Shown here in pieces: positions 9,168 through 18,636 of a stretch of DNA of 64,000 bases. The notes under the pieces were generated by a model. That model saw only the letters and a list, made by a program, of their open reading frames with translations, ran no database searches and was not told the DNA's origin. Numbering within the stretch: position 1 is the stretch's first letter; each line of letters opens with the position of its first letter. The stretch is from Verrucomicrobiota bacterium. GTDB lineage: Bacteria; Verrucomicrobiota; Verrucomicrobiia; CAIQCK01. The DNA is taken from the NCBI GenBank assembly GCA_016235595.1, contig JACRJX010000041.1, positions 186,001 through 250,000 on the forward strand, read 5' to 3'. The position numbers and the translations under genes were made by a program.

Positions 9168-10439
9168 CTATTTCACTGATTCGGACATTCCCTTGCTGTT
9201 CACCTTGACCGTCCTGTCAGCAGTGAACTCGCCCTTCATGTAGTCCTTGCCATTATAGGTCGTCACCCAGGTTCCGGTTAGTTTGTCCCCTTGGACTGCC
9301 CCGCTGATCGTATAGACATAGTTCACACTGCCGCTTCCCCCTTGCGTCGTCTCGGTCTTAACAACCTTGAACGTGTTTGCCGTTGTCTCCACCTTGACCC
9401 GTTTCTGCGGATCGGGAGTGGAAATATACCCGCCACTCCCCAATGCGATGTCATTCAACCTTCCGTTGATGCTAAAGCTTACGTCAGGCACATCCCCCGC
9501 CCTGAACCGGCTCTCATTATCTGAGAAATACATCAATTGCAGCTTGATCTTGTTCTTGTCTGGCTGCGTTATGTTTGGTTTCAGGCTGCTCTCGAGCATG
9601 ACTTTGTTTCTCTCGATGATCCTTTTGTTGCGAGTGTTTCCCGCTTCATCCGCAGCAGGGACCGTTCCTTGGTTCAGATACAGTTCTTCATTAATGAACT
9701 TTGTGGAAGCCATGCCATCGTAAACGCCCAATAATGGCTTTTCTCCTTTGGGTGTTGGACGCCTCGAAACCGCTGATTCAAGTGCATCTTTGACTGTGGC
9801 CTGATAGTCGTATCCGCCGTTTGAGCTGAACCGGACGTATCCCATCTTGCGCATCCGATCTTCCCAGTCAGAAGGTGTCATTGCATTCCACGCGCTGGCG
9901 TCGAACTGTGAGAATTGCTTGTTGTTGTTCAGCGCATGTCCCCATAGATCAAAGATATACACCTGGCCATTACAGGTGAGCGCCGGAGCACCGTGATTAT
10001 AGTTGGGATCAAGAAATGCAGGCTTCCAAGTGTTCTTGTCCGCCATGATGTCAACGGCGAACCCCGCTTTTATCCCTGCGGCAACCCAGACTGTTTTGAC
10101 GCGCTCCGTAAGGTCTCCGCAGGTGTAGTCGGTGAAGTCGTCATGCTTGGCCCGGTCCGCATTGCTTGCGTTAACGGTCTTGTTCTTATTCGCAAACGTT
10201 TTGCACAACTCGCCGCACAAATACTTCGCCTTGTCCAAGTCGGTTCCGTTTTGGATATGCGCAGGGGCGGAGGCCATTGTGTTTCTTCCGAACGCCTGCA
10301 TATCGGTTCTCGTCTTCTCATCAAGGACGCTGAGCCTCCCATCCTTGGTCAGTGATGCTGATGCATCTGGTACGATGATCGTGAGAAGGCTGACCCCGGC
10401 GAGAACACACAATAGAAAGCTGACATACTTGGCTGGCAT
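9168..10439 (-). CDS. secreted protein with transglutaminase-like Cys-His-Asp arrangement
   Basis: The start at 10439 is set by GGGAGG seven bases upstream; the product has 423 residues with a Sec signal (MPAKYVSFLLCVLAGVSLLT). Residues about 70-170 hold YTCGDLTERVKTVW (Cys107), DPNYNHGAPAL (His149) and NGQVYIFDLWGHA (Asp164). The order and spacing, about 42 and 15 residues, match the catalytic triad of transglutaminase-like cysteine enzymes; this is an inference from pattern only. The C-terminal half (about 300-423) is beta-rich with repeated GSGGY and TTQGGSGSVNYVYTISG segments. Codon use is visibly less GC-rich than neighbours. Transcribed alone. Confidence 0.7.
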   Translation of the reverse strand: MPAKYVSFLLCVLAGVSLLTIIVPDASASLTKDGRLSVLDEKTRTDMQAFGRNTMASAPAHIQNGTDLDKAKYLCGELCKTFANKNKTVNASNADRAKHDDFTDYTCGDLTERVKTVWVAAGIKAGFAVDIMADKNTWKPAFLDPNYNHGAPALTCNGQVYIFDLWGHALNNNKQFSQFDASAWNAMTPSDWEDRMRKMGYVRFSSNGGYDYQATVKDALESAVSRRPTPKGEKPLLGVYDGMASTKFINEELYLNQGTVPAADEAGNTRNKRIIERNKVMLESSLKPNITQPDKNKIKLQLMYFSDNESRFRAGDVPDVSFSINGRLNDIALGSGGYISTPDPQKRVKVETTANTFKVVKTETTQGGSGSVNYVYTISGAVQGDKLTGTWVTTYNGKDYMKGEFTADRTVKVNSKGMSESVK

Positions 10440-10789
10440 CGAATACCTCCCGCTAGTGGTTCGCATTTAGGAATTTCGCAACGGCTTCACTTGAAGCCGA
10501 TCGTACGCCTTCGAGGAGCGGATGCCAGATTAAAACCAACTTCGTTGGCTGCTGACAGGTCGTTCTTCGATGCTCCCAACGGCCACAAACGCCGATGTGG
10601 TGAGCGAATCCTCAATCCGGCGATTGAGCCTGCGCACAAACTTTTCAGAGGATGGAAAATATCATCGAGGCTGGAAGGGATTGGCTTGTCACGTCCCCTG
10701 CGGCTGTTTCGCCCCGTGCATAGCAACCCAAATCTGGCTGGGAGGCGGCAAGGCTTGACTTCGCGGCGCGCTCCGAAAAACATGCGTGC
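10440..10789. other. divergent intergenic region
   Basis: This stretch separates the leftward transglutaminase-like gene from the rightward MBL-fold gene. Apart from the palindrome at 10483-10498 I see no RNA gene, repeat or short coding frame with a ribosome site; an antisense frame across it is a shadow. Confidence 0.5.
10483..10498. promoter_or_regulatory. perfect 7-bp-arm palindrome, possible operator
   Basis: GGCTTCA and TGAAGCC are separated by two bases. The centre lies about 50 bases upstream of the start of the secreted gene at 10439, a normal place for a dimeric regulator. No regulator gene is adjacent, so the role is a guess. Confidence 0.3.
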
Positions 10790-11761
10790 ATGATCTTTCA
10801 ACGTCCATCTGCCATTATTCCACGCTGCGCTGCCGGCGTGATCGCCAGTGCTGCAACGTCCTTTCTGCTCGCGACACTCACGCCCACTGCGAGTTACAGC
10901 GGTGATGCCGGTTCCTTCATCATTTTCCTCGGCACGGGCGCGGCAGACATCGCCAGCCCCAAGACGGGGAAGAATCAGAACTGCCGATACATCAGGGAAC
11001 ATGGCGGCAAGAATGAGCGGCGCAACGCTGCGCTCTTTGTCCCCCCGAATGTGGTGATCGACTATTCCGCGACGGGACGCGCAGGGCTGCAGGCGGCGGG
11101 CATTGCGCCCACCGCCGTGGATTATCTGTTCATCACGCATTCGCACGGCGATCACTGCGATCCGCAGGCCATTGCCGGATTGGCGCAGGAGAAAAAAGGA
11201 CGGCTGGTTGTTTTGGGCGATGCCGAGGCGATCAAAAAAATCAGGGTTCATCTGGAGAGTCTCAGCACAAAGCCGGATCTGGTGCTGCAGGAACTCAAAC
11301 CTTATCAGGAGTTTGTGGCCGGGGAATGGCAATGCAAGGCGCTGCCCGCCAACCATGTCCCCAAGGAACAAGCGCTCCTCTATGTGATGAGGCGCGGGGA
11401 CAAATCCTTGTTCTATGCCACAGACACCGCATGGCTCCCGATGGGGACGTTCAGTGCGCTGAAAACGGAAAAGCTGGATTGCGCCATCGTCGAGGCGACT
11501 TTCGGCGAGATGGAGTGTCCCGATACCATACCGGATTGCCAGACCGCCCACTTGAATTTGCCGCACGTGCGACAGGTGAAGCAGATTCTCGCCAAGAGGA
11601 ACATCCTCAAGCCGGGCGCGCCCTTTTGCGTCACACACATGAGCCTCAATTGGTGCGAGCCACATGATCTTCTGGCGCCGAAGCTGGCACGCGAAGGGAT
11701 CATCCTGCCCTATGACGGGATGCGACTGGAATTGCGGCAGGCTCTCCAAGGCCGCCGGTGA
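10790..11761 (+). CDS. exported metallo-beta-lactamase-fold hydrolase
   Basis: The 323-residue protein has an N-terminal hydrophobic signal (about residues 10-38) and then a metallo-beta-lactamase fold: FIIFLGTGAAD near the start, VVIDYS, and the zinc motif FITHSHGDHCD (HxHxDH, about residues 116-122). Further conserved pieces are PANHVP and LFYATDTAWLP, and a late FCVTHMS. The LGTG opening and the NERRNAAL stretch are reminiscent of PhnP or ribonuclease-Z-like branches, but those are cytosolic and this one carries an export signal. Substrate unknown. It faces a large leftward glycoside-hydrolase-like gene whose stop is 37 bases away. Confidence 0.8.
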   Translation: MIFQRPSAIIPRCAAGVIASAATSFLLATLTPTASYSGDAGSFIIFLGTGAADIASPKTGKNQNCRYIREHGGKNERRNAALFVPPNVVIDYSATGRAGLQAAGIAPTAVDYLFITHSHGDHCDPQAIAGLAQEKKGRLVVLGDAEAIKKIRVHLESLSTKPDLVLQELKPYQEFVAGEWQCKALPANHVPKEQALLYVMRRGDKSLFYATDTAWLPMGTFSALKTEKLDCAIVEATFGEMECPDTIPDCQTAHLNLPHVRQVKQILAKRNILKPGAPFCVTHMSLNWCEPHDLLAPKLAREGIILPYDGMRLELRQALQGRR

Positions 11762-11797
11762 CAATACTGCGCCCTTAGACCCCCGAGCGCGAAGACT

Positions 11798-14593
11798 TCA
11801 CTTGATACTCGCGGCGGCTGGGTCATACCAGAGCAGGCCGTCGGCAGTCATGGTGGCAAACTTGCCGTCCATGCGGCCATCGGCGGGCGCGAGGGGCGCG
11901 ACGTCGGGCAGGAAGGCGGGTGTCCGTCCAAGCAACTCCGCCAATACGCCCGCCAGAGACTTCTCGTTGTCCGCAAGCCCCGACAGGAAAACGGTCCAAC
12001 CCTTGCCAACGCGGCGCACAAGAGGCGCGAGCCGCTGCTTGTCGAGTGCCAGACGCAATGACGTGGCGGCGGGCGCAGCTGACTCGGTGCCGGCGCGAAT
12101 GAGTTCGATGCGGCTGACGCTGATGCCGAGCGCGCGCGAATCGTGCGAGCCGTGATCGGAGGGTTTCCATGTCTTCGCGGCGATTTCGAGGGAAGCGACC
12201 GCCTCGCCGCCAAGCGCGTCGGCGGGCACGATCAGGTCAAGGGTCTGTGAGCCGGCCTTCGTGATTCGCCCGATGACGCGGCCGTTGACGCGCACTTCAT
12301 TGCCGTCGGCGGCAAGGGCATGGCCCTGCACCCCGATCGTGAGCCGCAACGTATGGCTGGCACCGGGCTTCACCGGCAGATAAGCACCCGCGCGCGCGCC
12401 GGTCCAACGCATCGTTGCGTTCGCCGACATGCGTTCGCGGCCGTGCCAGTCGCCGAAGATCCATTGATCGTCGCCTTTGCCACCGACATCAAGCACCCAC
12501 CGCGCTGGCGCGTCGCCACCGAGGGCGGGCTTCAACAAGCTTGCGCAATCTCCGGCATCAGCCAGCATCCTTGCGCGCCACTCCTGGTTGTCATAAAGGC
12601 GGCCCCCAAGGGTTTCGCCTGCGCGGGTCGCGGCGATGAGAACACCGCCGCGCCGCACCCATTTCTCAATGGCTGCGGCTGCCCCCGGTTCGAGCACCAG
12701 CGCTTCAGCCATCACCAGCAGGCGATGGCGTTGCAGTGAACCCTCCGCAACAGTCAGCCGCGTGACGAAATCCACATCCACGAGGTCACGCAGGTTGCGG
12801 GCGACGGCATACCAGTGATGGACAGAATCCTGCGCGAGCGCCCACGTCTCGCGCGGCACGTAGAGCGCGGCATCCACGCGCGGCTGGCGCGGCACGAGAT
12901 GGGCGGCGTTGGCGCGGAAGTTCCGCAGGCCGGCGGCGTTGTCGAGAACGTTGTTTGTGTAGTAGTGCAACTGCCGCGCGCCGGAGGCAGTGGCGTTGTA
13001 GATGCGGGCGACGACGCCGGTGGCGTTGACACCGCTGGCGGGCTCGAAGCCGCAAAACGTGCGGTAGTGTCGCGTGGCGGTGGCCACCTCGCGGGTAATG
13101 GTGAAGTTGGCGGCGTAGTCGCTGCCCTCGTTGGTGATGCGCACGCCCGCGCCAAATGGAGCGATGGCTTTGGTCTGCGCGGTGAAATCCGCGCCAAGGA
13201 ACGGGCTGCCGTCACCGCCGGTGCAGAGGTAAATCTCCGTCTTTGGCATGGCCCGGCGCGTGGCGCGCACCCAGAGAGCGGACCAGTCGGTCATTGCCTG
13301 CTGATACCACTCGGCGAAATCGGCTCGCGCGCGATCCGAGGGTGCTTTGTCAGGCAGGAACGCCGTCACATCGGCGAAACTTGCGTGGCTCGCGCCCCAT
13401 GCCTTGTCGAGCGCGGCGATCCCACCATATTTTTTCTTCATCGCGGCGCGAAACGCGGCGACGGCGAACTCGTCGCCCGCCCACCAGCCTCCGTGGTTGT
13501 GATAATCGCCCGTCAACCGCGCGGTCCAACCACCCTCGGGACCTGCGGGATAGATGCTCTCGCCGTAGATGCCGGTAACGCCAAGCAGCACCGACTCGAT
13601 GACGCCGGCATCGCGGTAACGGGCCGCAAACGCTTTCACGAACCGTTCGACGTAGCGCGGCCAATCGGGATTGAAGAGGCTCTGCACCTTGCTGTCGCGG
13701 CCATGTTCGAGACAACGGTAAACGTGCGAGTGCGAGCCACGCTGGAACCATAGAGGCGTCGCGTAGGCAGGGCCGGCAATGAGAAACGGCACCCACTTTA
13801 GGCCGGCGGCTTTCAGTGTCGCCACTTGTTGGTCCCATTTGCTCCAATCCCACCTGCCCTCTTCCGGCTCAACGCCGGCCCAGTCCACGTAGCTCTCGAC
13901 GCTGGTGACGCTGAGGGCTTTGAACAGTGCCGCATCGGCGGGAGTGGCGTCGTTGCCGAACGTCAACTCCATGCCAGCCGGCCGCTCAACCCGCAGTGCG
14001 TCCAACGAGGCTGCGTCTATCGGTTGGCCGGCATTGTAGCCGTCGGGCTTGCGTGGCGTGACGATGATCCGGCGCACGGCCAGATTTTGCGCACAGAGGC
14101 GGAAGTCCGTGTTGCCGTTCTGTCCATGGCCCAGCCGCACGGCGGGCAGGTGGAAAACACCGCGCCTCCATCCTCCGGCACCGTTCAACAAGACACTGTC
14201 GGCACAGTGAGCGTATTTGTCAGCAGTATCTCCAGCCGTGGCTGCCTTGTCGTATTGCAGCCGCAGCCATGTGAACGTGTCGTTGCAAACCTCGACGATG
14301 ACATACAGATCGCGCGGACCGTTGGCGTAGGCCGGGTGGTCAATGCGCACGTAGAGGTAGAGGGACCGTTCGCCGGCGATGCGGCGGACCGGTTGACCGC
14401 CGGCAATCACGGGAATGTTCACGCCGTCACCGCCAGAGGGCACAGTCAGGCCGTTGCAGCGGTTGGTCCCGGTGAGTTCGACGGTGAGGTCCGGCAGCGC
14501 GACGGCCTCCGCGCTGATGGCCGGACGCAGCGAGGCGGGTGAGAACAACGCTGCGGCCAGAAGAACTGTGAACACCGATTTCGTCGCTTTCAT
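11798..14593 (-). CDS. secreted glycoside hydrolase-like protein (GH-A/GH42-type barrel)
   Basis: The 931-residue product starts at 14593 with a Sec signal (MKATKSVFTVLLAAALFSPA); the in-frame Met at 14635 lies before the signal and is less likely. Residues about 30-230 look like a beta-sandwich. A TIM-barrel follows, with YVDWAGVEPEEGRWDWSKWD, GLKWVPFLIAGPAYATP, GVTGIYGESIYPAGPEGGW (candidate acid/base Glu) and TFCGFEPASGVNATGV (candidate nucleophile Glu), as in beta-galactosidase-like barrels. A further domain holds VPRETWALAQDSVHHWYAV and MAEALVLEPGAAAAIEKWVRRGG, like the trimerisation domain of GH42, then a beta-rich tail. It is 46 bases downstream of era. The family is inferred from fold motifs, not certain. 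Confidence 0.65.
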   Translation of the reverse strand: MKATKSVFTVLLAAALFSPASLRPAISAEAVALPDLTVELTGTNRCNGLTVPSGGDGVNIPVIAGGQPVRRIAGERSLYLYVRIDHPAYANGPRDLYVIVEVCNDTFTWLRLQYDKAATAGDTADKYAHCADSVLLNGAGGWRRGVFHLPAVRLGHGQNGNTDFRLCAQNLAVRRIIVTPRKPDGYNAGQPIDAASLDALRVERPAGMELTFGNDATPADAALFKALSVTSVESYVDWAGVEPEEGRWDWSKWDQQVATLKAAGLKWVPFLIAGPAYATPLWFQRGSHSHVYRCLEHGRDSKVQSLFNPDWPRYVERFVKAFAARYRDAGVIESVLLGVTGIYGESIYPAGPEGGWTARLTGDYHNHGGWWAGDEFAVAAFRAAMKKKYGGIAALDKAWGASHASFADVTAFLPDKAPSDRARADFAEWYQQAMTDWSALWVRATRRAMPKTEIYLCTGGDGSPFLGADFTAQTKAIAPFGAGVRITNEGSDYAANFTITREVATATRHYRTFCGFEPASGVNATGVVARIYNATASGARQLHYYTNNVLDNAAGLRNFRANAAHLVPRQPRVDAALYVPRETWALAQDSVHHWYAVARNLRDLVDVDFVTRLTVAEGSLQRHRLLVMAEALVLEPGAAAAIEKWVRRGGVLIAATRAGETLGGRLYDNQEWRARMLADAGDCASLLKPALGGDAPARWVLDVGGKGDDQWIFGDWHGRERMSANATMRWTGARAGAYLPVKPGASHTLRLTIGVQGHALAADGNEVRVNGRVIGRITKAGSQTLDLIVPADALGGEAVASLEIAAKTWKPSDHGSHDSRALGISVSRIELIRAGTESAAPAATSLRLALDKQRLAPLVRRVGKGWTVFLSGLADNEKSLAGVLAELLGRTPAFLPDVAPLAPADGRMDGKFATMTADGLLWYDPAAASIK

Positions 14594-14639
14594 GTCGAGA
14601 CACTCCATCCTGCCGACGCACGGCCCCGCGAACACCGTC

Positions 14640-15545
14640 CTACTCGAACCGCTCCATCCAGCGATCGTCCACCTTCACGAAGAGTTCGAGGAAGACCTTC
14701 TTGTTCATCGCCACTTCCAGTTCCTTGCGCGCGGCCTGGCCGATGGAACGGATGCGGCGGCCGCCTTCGCCGAGCAGCATGGGACGGTAACGCTCCGCGC
14801 TGGTGATGATGTTGGCCTTGATATAGATGGTGGCGGGCGCGCGCTTGTCCCGGCGCGGACGGTCGGTGGCCTCCTCGATCTCGACGGCACAGTGATAGGG
14901 CAATTCTTCGCCGGTGTGGAGGAACACTTTCTCGCGAATCAACTCCGACATCCACTGCTCGTTGGTCATGTCAGTGACCTGGAACTTTTCGTAGAATAAT
15001 GGCCCCGTCGGCAGGCGCTTGAAAATTTCGTCTGCCAACTGCGGCACGCCTTTGCCGTTCCAGGCGGAAACCTCCACAACCGCGTCATAGCGCGGCGCCA
15101 GCGCACGACAATCCTCCAGATAGGGCTTGTCGGCGAGGTCCATCTTGTTGATGGCAAGGATTCTCGGTTTCGGCACCTTGAGGATGAGGTGCTCCACGGC
15201 TCTTTCCTCCGGGCCTGCAGCGCGTGTCGGGTCGGCTACATGCACGACGAGGTCAATGCCCTCCAGCGCCTCATTGAGCCGCTGGTTGACGCGCTCGGTC
15301 AGCTTGTTGCTGACCTTCATGAACACTCCGGGCGTGTCCACAAGCACGGCCTGGCCTTCGGGACGGTGCATAACGCCGCGGATCAAATAGCGCGTGGTCT
15401 GGGGACGGGGACTGGTGATGGCCACCTTTGTGCCGACCAAGGCATTGAGCAATGTACTCTTGCCAGCGTTTGGGCGACCAGCGAGCACAACAAAACCGCA
15501 TTTCCCCGTCGGCGTAACCGACGGGACTGGAGCCGGCTGGCTCAT
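14640..15545 (-). CDS. era: GTPase Era
   Basis: All five G motifs are in order: GRPNAGKST near the N-terminus, the Thr-containing switch RPQTTR, DTPG, NKMD and SAWNGKG. A KH RNA-binding domain follows with the family signature GEGGRRIRSIGQAARKELE. The length (301-306 aa) is normal. Era binds the 3' end of 16S rRNA and assists 30S assembly. The ATG at 15545 is preferred to a TTG at 15560; neither has a good ribosome site. It follows rpsU by a few bases, a sensible ribosome-linked pair. Confidence 0.95.
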   Translation of the reverse strand: MSQPAPVPSVTPTGKCGFVVLAGRPNAGKSTLLNALVGTKVAITSPRPQTTRYLIRGVMHRPEGQAVLVDTPGVFMKVSNKLTERVNQRLNEALEGIDLVVHVADPTRAAGPEERAVEHLILKVPKPRILAINKMDLADKPYLEDCRALAPRYDAVVEVSAWNGKGVPQLADEIFKRLPTGPLFYEKFQVTDMTNEQWMSELIREKVFLHTGEELPYHCAVEIEEATDRPRRDKRAPATIYIKANIITSAERYRPMLLGEGGRRIRSIGQAARKELEVAMNKKVFLELFVKVDDRWMERFE

Positions 15546-15566
15546 ATTGGAAGAAAACAACAGAAA

Positions 15567-15776
15567 TTAAGCAGAAAGCCGTTGCTGGCGCCGGGTGTTA
15601 TAGGCGGCGCGTGCACGGCGGCGGCGGCGTTTGTCGCTGGGCTTCTCATAGAAGCGCTGCTTTTTCATCTCGTCCAGCACGCCTTCCATTTTCAACTTCT
15701 CGCGCAACCTTCGCAATGCCCGCTCCACCGGCTCGCCTTTGCGCAACTTGATTTCAACTGTCTCGCTTACGTTCAT
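15567..15776 (-). CDS. rpsU: 30S ribosomal protein bS21
   Basis: The 69-residue basic protein has the S21 pattern: VEIKLRKGEPVERALRRLRE, then KKQRFYEKPSDKRRRRRARA. The start has no strong Shine-Dalgarno, common for S21 in groups with weak anti-SD use. In the ribosome bS21 sits near the anti-SD region of the 30S platform. It leads an rpsU-era unit. Confidence 0.95.
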   Translation of the reverse strand: MNVSETVEIKLRKGEPVERALRRLREKLKMEGVLDEMKKQRFYEKPSDKRRRRRARAAYNTRRQQRLSA

Positions 15777-16078
15777 TCTATTTGTAGTAATCAGAGCCGC
15801 GTATTAGCCACTGAAAACGCCTCCGCGTCAAGCAAGCATTTTGCACGGTTTTTCGCACTGCCAAAAACTCGTCCCGCCGCAAACAAAGCAGGCAGGAATG
15901 TCGCGGGTGAAATATGGGACAGTGGCGGCCTTGGTTGCCATCGTGGACATGGCGTTGTGAGAACTGCCGGTGCCGAAACAACGAGCACCTACGCCAACGT
16001 TCAACGTCAAATAATCGCCCAAGCCATTGGTAACAAGGCACTACAAACGCCCAACGAGAACATCAGTGGAGGCGATCG
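15777..16078. other. upstream region of rpsU
   Basis: About 300 bases between a leftward phosphoesterase gene and rpsU. I see no tRNA or convincing gene. A 64-codon reverse frame (15828-16022) has two Cys pairs near its end but no ribosome site, so I do not call it. The promoter of rpsU-era should be here. Confidence 0.5.
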
Positions 16079-18484
16079 CTAGCGAGTCACCGTTCGCCGG
16101 TGGTTGACAGGCGCGGGTGGCGCAACATCGGGACCGTGGAGGTAGATCCAGAGCAAGCGATTCAGGGCGGCAGCACGGTCGTCGGAGAGTTGGCCGAGGC
16201 TCAGGCCGCCGGACTCTGATTGACCGAAAGCGTTGGGCGGGTTCCTCTCACCGATGTCGTAGGATACCGGGATGATCCTGTGGATGCGAGGGTTGGCTTG
16301 CGACGTAAACGCATCCCACATCGGCACAGCAGCCAGATCGTAGATGCTCGTGGGCACGAGACCGAGCACTTGTTCGATGGTGCGAATCACCGACGGGCCG
16401 TCGTAACAACGCGATACCACCGCGCCACGCCGGGCATAGGGGCTGACAACCAACAGCGGCGCACGGTGCGAGTCCAGATGATCAAAGCCGCCACCCTGAG
16501 TCGGCAGAATCAGGATCAATGTCTGGTCCCAAAACTTGCTGCGTGATACGGCGCTGACGATGCGGCCGATGGCAACGTCGTTCTCGCAGACCAAGGCACG
16601 CGGACTGCCGGCGCCGCGCGCGGTGCCGACCGTCTGGTTGTTGGGCAAAGAAACCACCACGAACCGCGGCAGTGTGCTCTGCTTCTGAATTCGTTCGAGG
16701 TCCTTGAGGAACACTTCGCACCGTTTGACGTCCATGGCCGTACCGATGCCATCGGGCCAATTGGTGCATGAGGAGCCCTTGTAGAGTTCGGTTTGCGCAA
16801 ACTGGCCATAGGCGCGGCGGTTCAATCCGGCCTGTCCCACCAGATTCCACAACGTCGCCGTGTTTGGCCACAGCAGAGGCCCCGTGCCGGCGTCGGCTGG
16901 ATCCACGCGTTGCTTGCTGCTGCCGTAGCCGCCGGAAGATTTGCTGGTGGTGGATTTGGACGAACTTGTCGTCTTTTTCGTTTCGTCGACCGGCCACCAC
17001 GACTGGCGGGGACGCACGCCGCCCATGCCGCCGAAAAACGAACGGGCGTTGCCGGCGAGCAACGGGCCATCGAGATAGAAATTATCGCAGAGCGCGAAAT
17101 TGACGGTCAGCGCGTGCAAGTTGGCGGTGATTTCGCGGCCGAAATAACAGAACCAAGGATCCGCCGCGGCTCTCGACACGTCGCCAAAAACGCTGTCGAA
17201 ACTGGTTCGACTCTGAACGATCATGATGACGTTGTGAATCGATGACGGCTGCCCGATGCGGCGCGGGATTGTTTGTTCGGCTGGAACAACCGTGCTCACG
17301 CGGTGGCCGGCGCGCTGGTCGTAGTCGTAGGCTTCGCAAATGCGCCGGCTCTGGTGCTGCAATTCCTGTTCATCCGGCAGCGGCAAAATCTGCAGAAGAC
17401 CATGACCGACACGCTTGGTGTAAACATTCTCGGCCGGCACGTGGCCCAAATCGCGCGCACTGGCGATGTAGAGCTTGTCGCCGCTGGGCGCCATGGAAAC
17501 CGCGGTTGGGCACCAGCCCGTGGGAATCATGCCAGCCACTTTGCGGCGCGTGGTGTCCACCACAAGCAGGTCATGGTAGAGAGCGCTGGCCACAAAGAGC
17601 CGTTTGCCGTCACGCGAGATAGCCATCGCCTGCGGCCGGCACGGTTGCGCGCCCTTGTTGCTGCCACCCAATTCGATGTCTGCAAGCCGCTTGCGCGTAA
17701 CGACATTCACAACTGCCACCTCGTCGCTGCCCGAACAGGCAACGTAAAGCAGCTTCTCATCCGGCGACAGCGCAAGCGCCATCGGCTGGTCTCCCACCTT
17801 CACGCTGCCGGTCAACTGTTTCGTCTGCAAATCCACAATGCCGACGGTCGGTTCGCCCCAGTGCGCCACATAGGCATGCCGGCCGGCCTTGTCGAGGAGG
17901 ACTGCGAACGGCCGCAAGCCGACGCGGATGGATGAGGCGGATTTCGGCTGCGCAGGATCACGCACGTCAAGGAGAGCAAGCTGGTCGGCCAGGAGGTTGG
18001 CGACACAAAGCGTCTTCCCGTCCGGTGTCAGCGCGATGCCCACCGGGAAGAATGGCGCGCCCGGCGGGCCAAAACTGAACCGCGCCAGCCGCGCTTCCTG
18101 CCACCAATTGCCGAGGTCATGGACATTGATCGTGTTGGCCGCGCCGCCGGAGGAAAAGACGCGCCGGCCGTCCGGCGACATCGCGACGCCGAAGAAAAAC
18201 GCATCGTTGTTGCCAGCCGTGGCGATGGGAAACGCCTTGCCCGTTGTCGAGTCAAACAACCAGAGCGATTGCTGGCTCGTGCCGCCGTGTGAAATCACCA
18301 CCCAGCGACCATCCGCCGACTGTGCCATGCCGAGCGGCAGGTCGCCCACGGGGACCAGCTTGCCCGGCGGCTCCGGCATCCAATCCCAACCGCCCACCAA
18401 CGCCGGCGCGGCGCCATTCGTGTCGGCCGCGAACGCCTGAACAGCGCCCAGCACCACTATCAGCATCGCCAAGAATCGTTTCAT
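16079..18484 (-). CDS. exported YVTN-propeller / phosphoesterase-family fusion
   Basis: The 801-residue product begins with a Sec signal (MKRFLAMLIVVLGAVQAFAA). Residues about 30-345 form a seven-bladed propeller of YVTN type with repeats such as LALSPDEKLLYVACSGSDEVAVVN. The second half is a phosphoesterase-family (phospholipase C/acid phosphatase-like) domain: NVIMIVQSRTSFDSVFGD, CDNFYLDGPLLAGNARSFFGG, and the terminal metal block GGFDHLDSHRAPLLVVSPYARRG followed by DGPSVIRTIEQVLGL. The usual NRSFD is changed to RTSFD. A Ser/Lys/Thr-rich insert (about 515-535) interrupts it. It should act outside the cytoplasm on a phosphoester; no partner is adjacent. Confidence 0.85.
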   Translation of the reverse strand: MKRFLAMLIVVLGAVQAFAADTNGAAPALVGGWDWMPEPPGKLVPVGDLPLGMAQSADGRWVVISHGGTSQQSLWLFDSTTGKAFPIATAGNNDAFFFGVAMSPDGRRVFSSGGAANTINVHDLGNWWQEARLARFSFGPPGAPFFPVGIALTPDGKTLCVANLLADQLALLDVRDPAQPKSASSIRVGLRPFAVLLDKAGRHAYVAHWGEPTVGIVDLQTKQLTGSVKVGDQPMALALSPDEKLLYVACSGSDEVAVVNVVTRKRLADIELGGSNKGAQPCRPQAMAISRDGKRLFVASALYHDLLVVDTTRRKVAGMIPTGWCPTAVSMAPSGDKLYIASARDLGHVPAENVYTKRVGHGLLQILPLPDEQELQHQSRRICEAYDYDQRAGHRVSTVVPAEQTIPRRIGQPSSIHNVIMIVQSRTSFDSVFGDVSRAAADPWFCYFGREITANLHALTVNFALCDNFYLDGPLLAGNARSFFGGMGGVRPRQSWWPVDETKKTTSSSKSTTSKSSGGYGSSKQRVDPADAGTGPLLWPNTATLWNLVGQAGLNRRAYGQFAQTELYKGSSCTNWPDGIGTAMDVKRCEVFLKDLERIQKQSTLPRFVVVSLPNNQTVGTARGAGSPRALVCENDVAIGRIVSAVSRSKFWDQTLILILPTQGGGFDHLDSHRAPLLVVSPYARRGAVVSRCYDGPSVIRTIEQVLGLVPTSIYDLAAVPMWDAFTSQANPRIHRIIPVSYDIGERNPPNAFGQSESGGLSLGQLSDDRAAALNRLLWIYLHGPDVAPPAPVNHRRTVTR

Positions 18485-18636
18485 GATTTGCAAAACCGTG
18501 TGGCCATGTTTGCTTCGCAACACTTTGGCGAAAACGACGATGTTTGACGAGAAAATTCCCCTGTGGTTACAAAAGGCGTCGCCAGCGACCGCCGGCCTGT
18601 GGCAGAATCGGCGGCACTATTTTGGAGAAGAACGTC

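Noticed and set aside
10487..11764. 425-codon reverse frame opposite the MBL-fold gene
   Set aside because: The forward frame has the zinc motif and signal; the reverse product has none.
15828..16022. 64-codon reverse frame with two Cys pairs (ACFVCGG, CEKPC)
   Set aside because: It looked like a zinc-ribbon tail, but there is no ribosome site and no family support; more likely chance in the rpsU upstream region.
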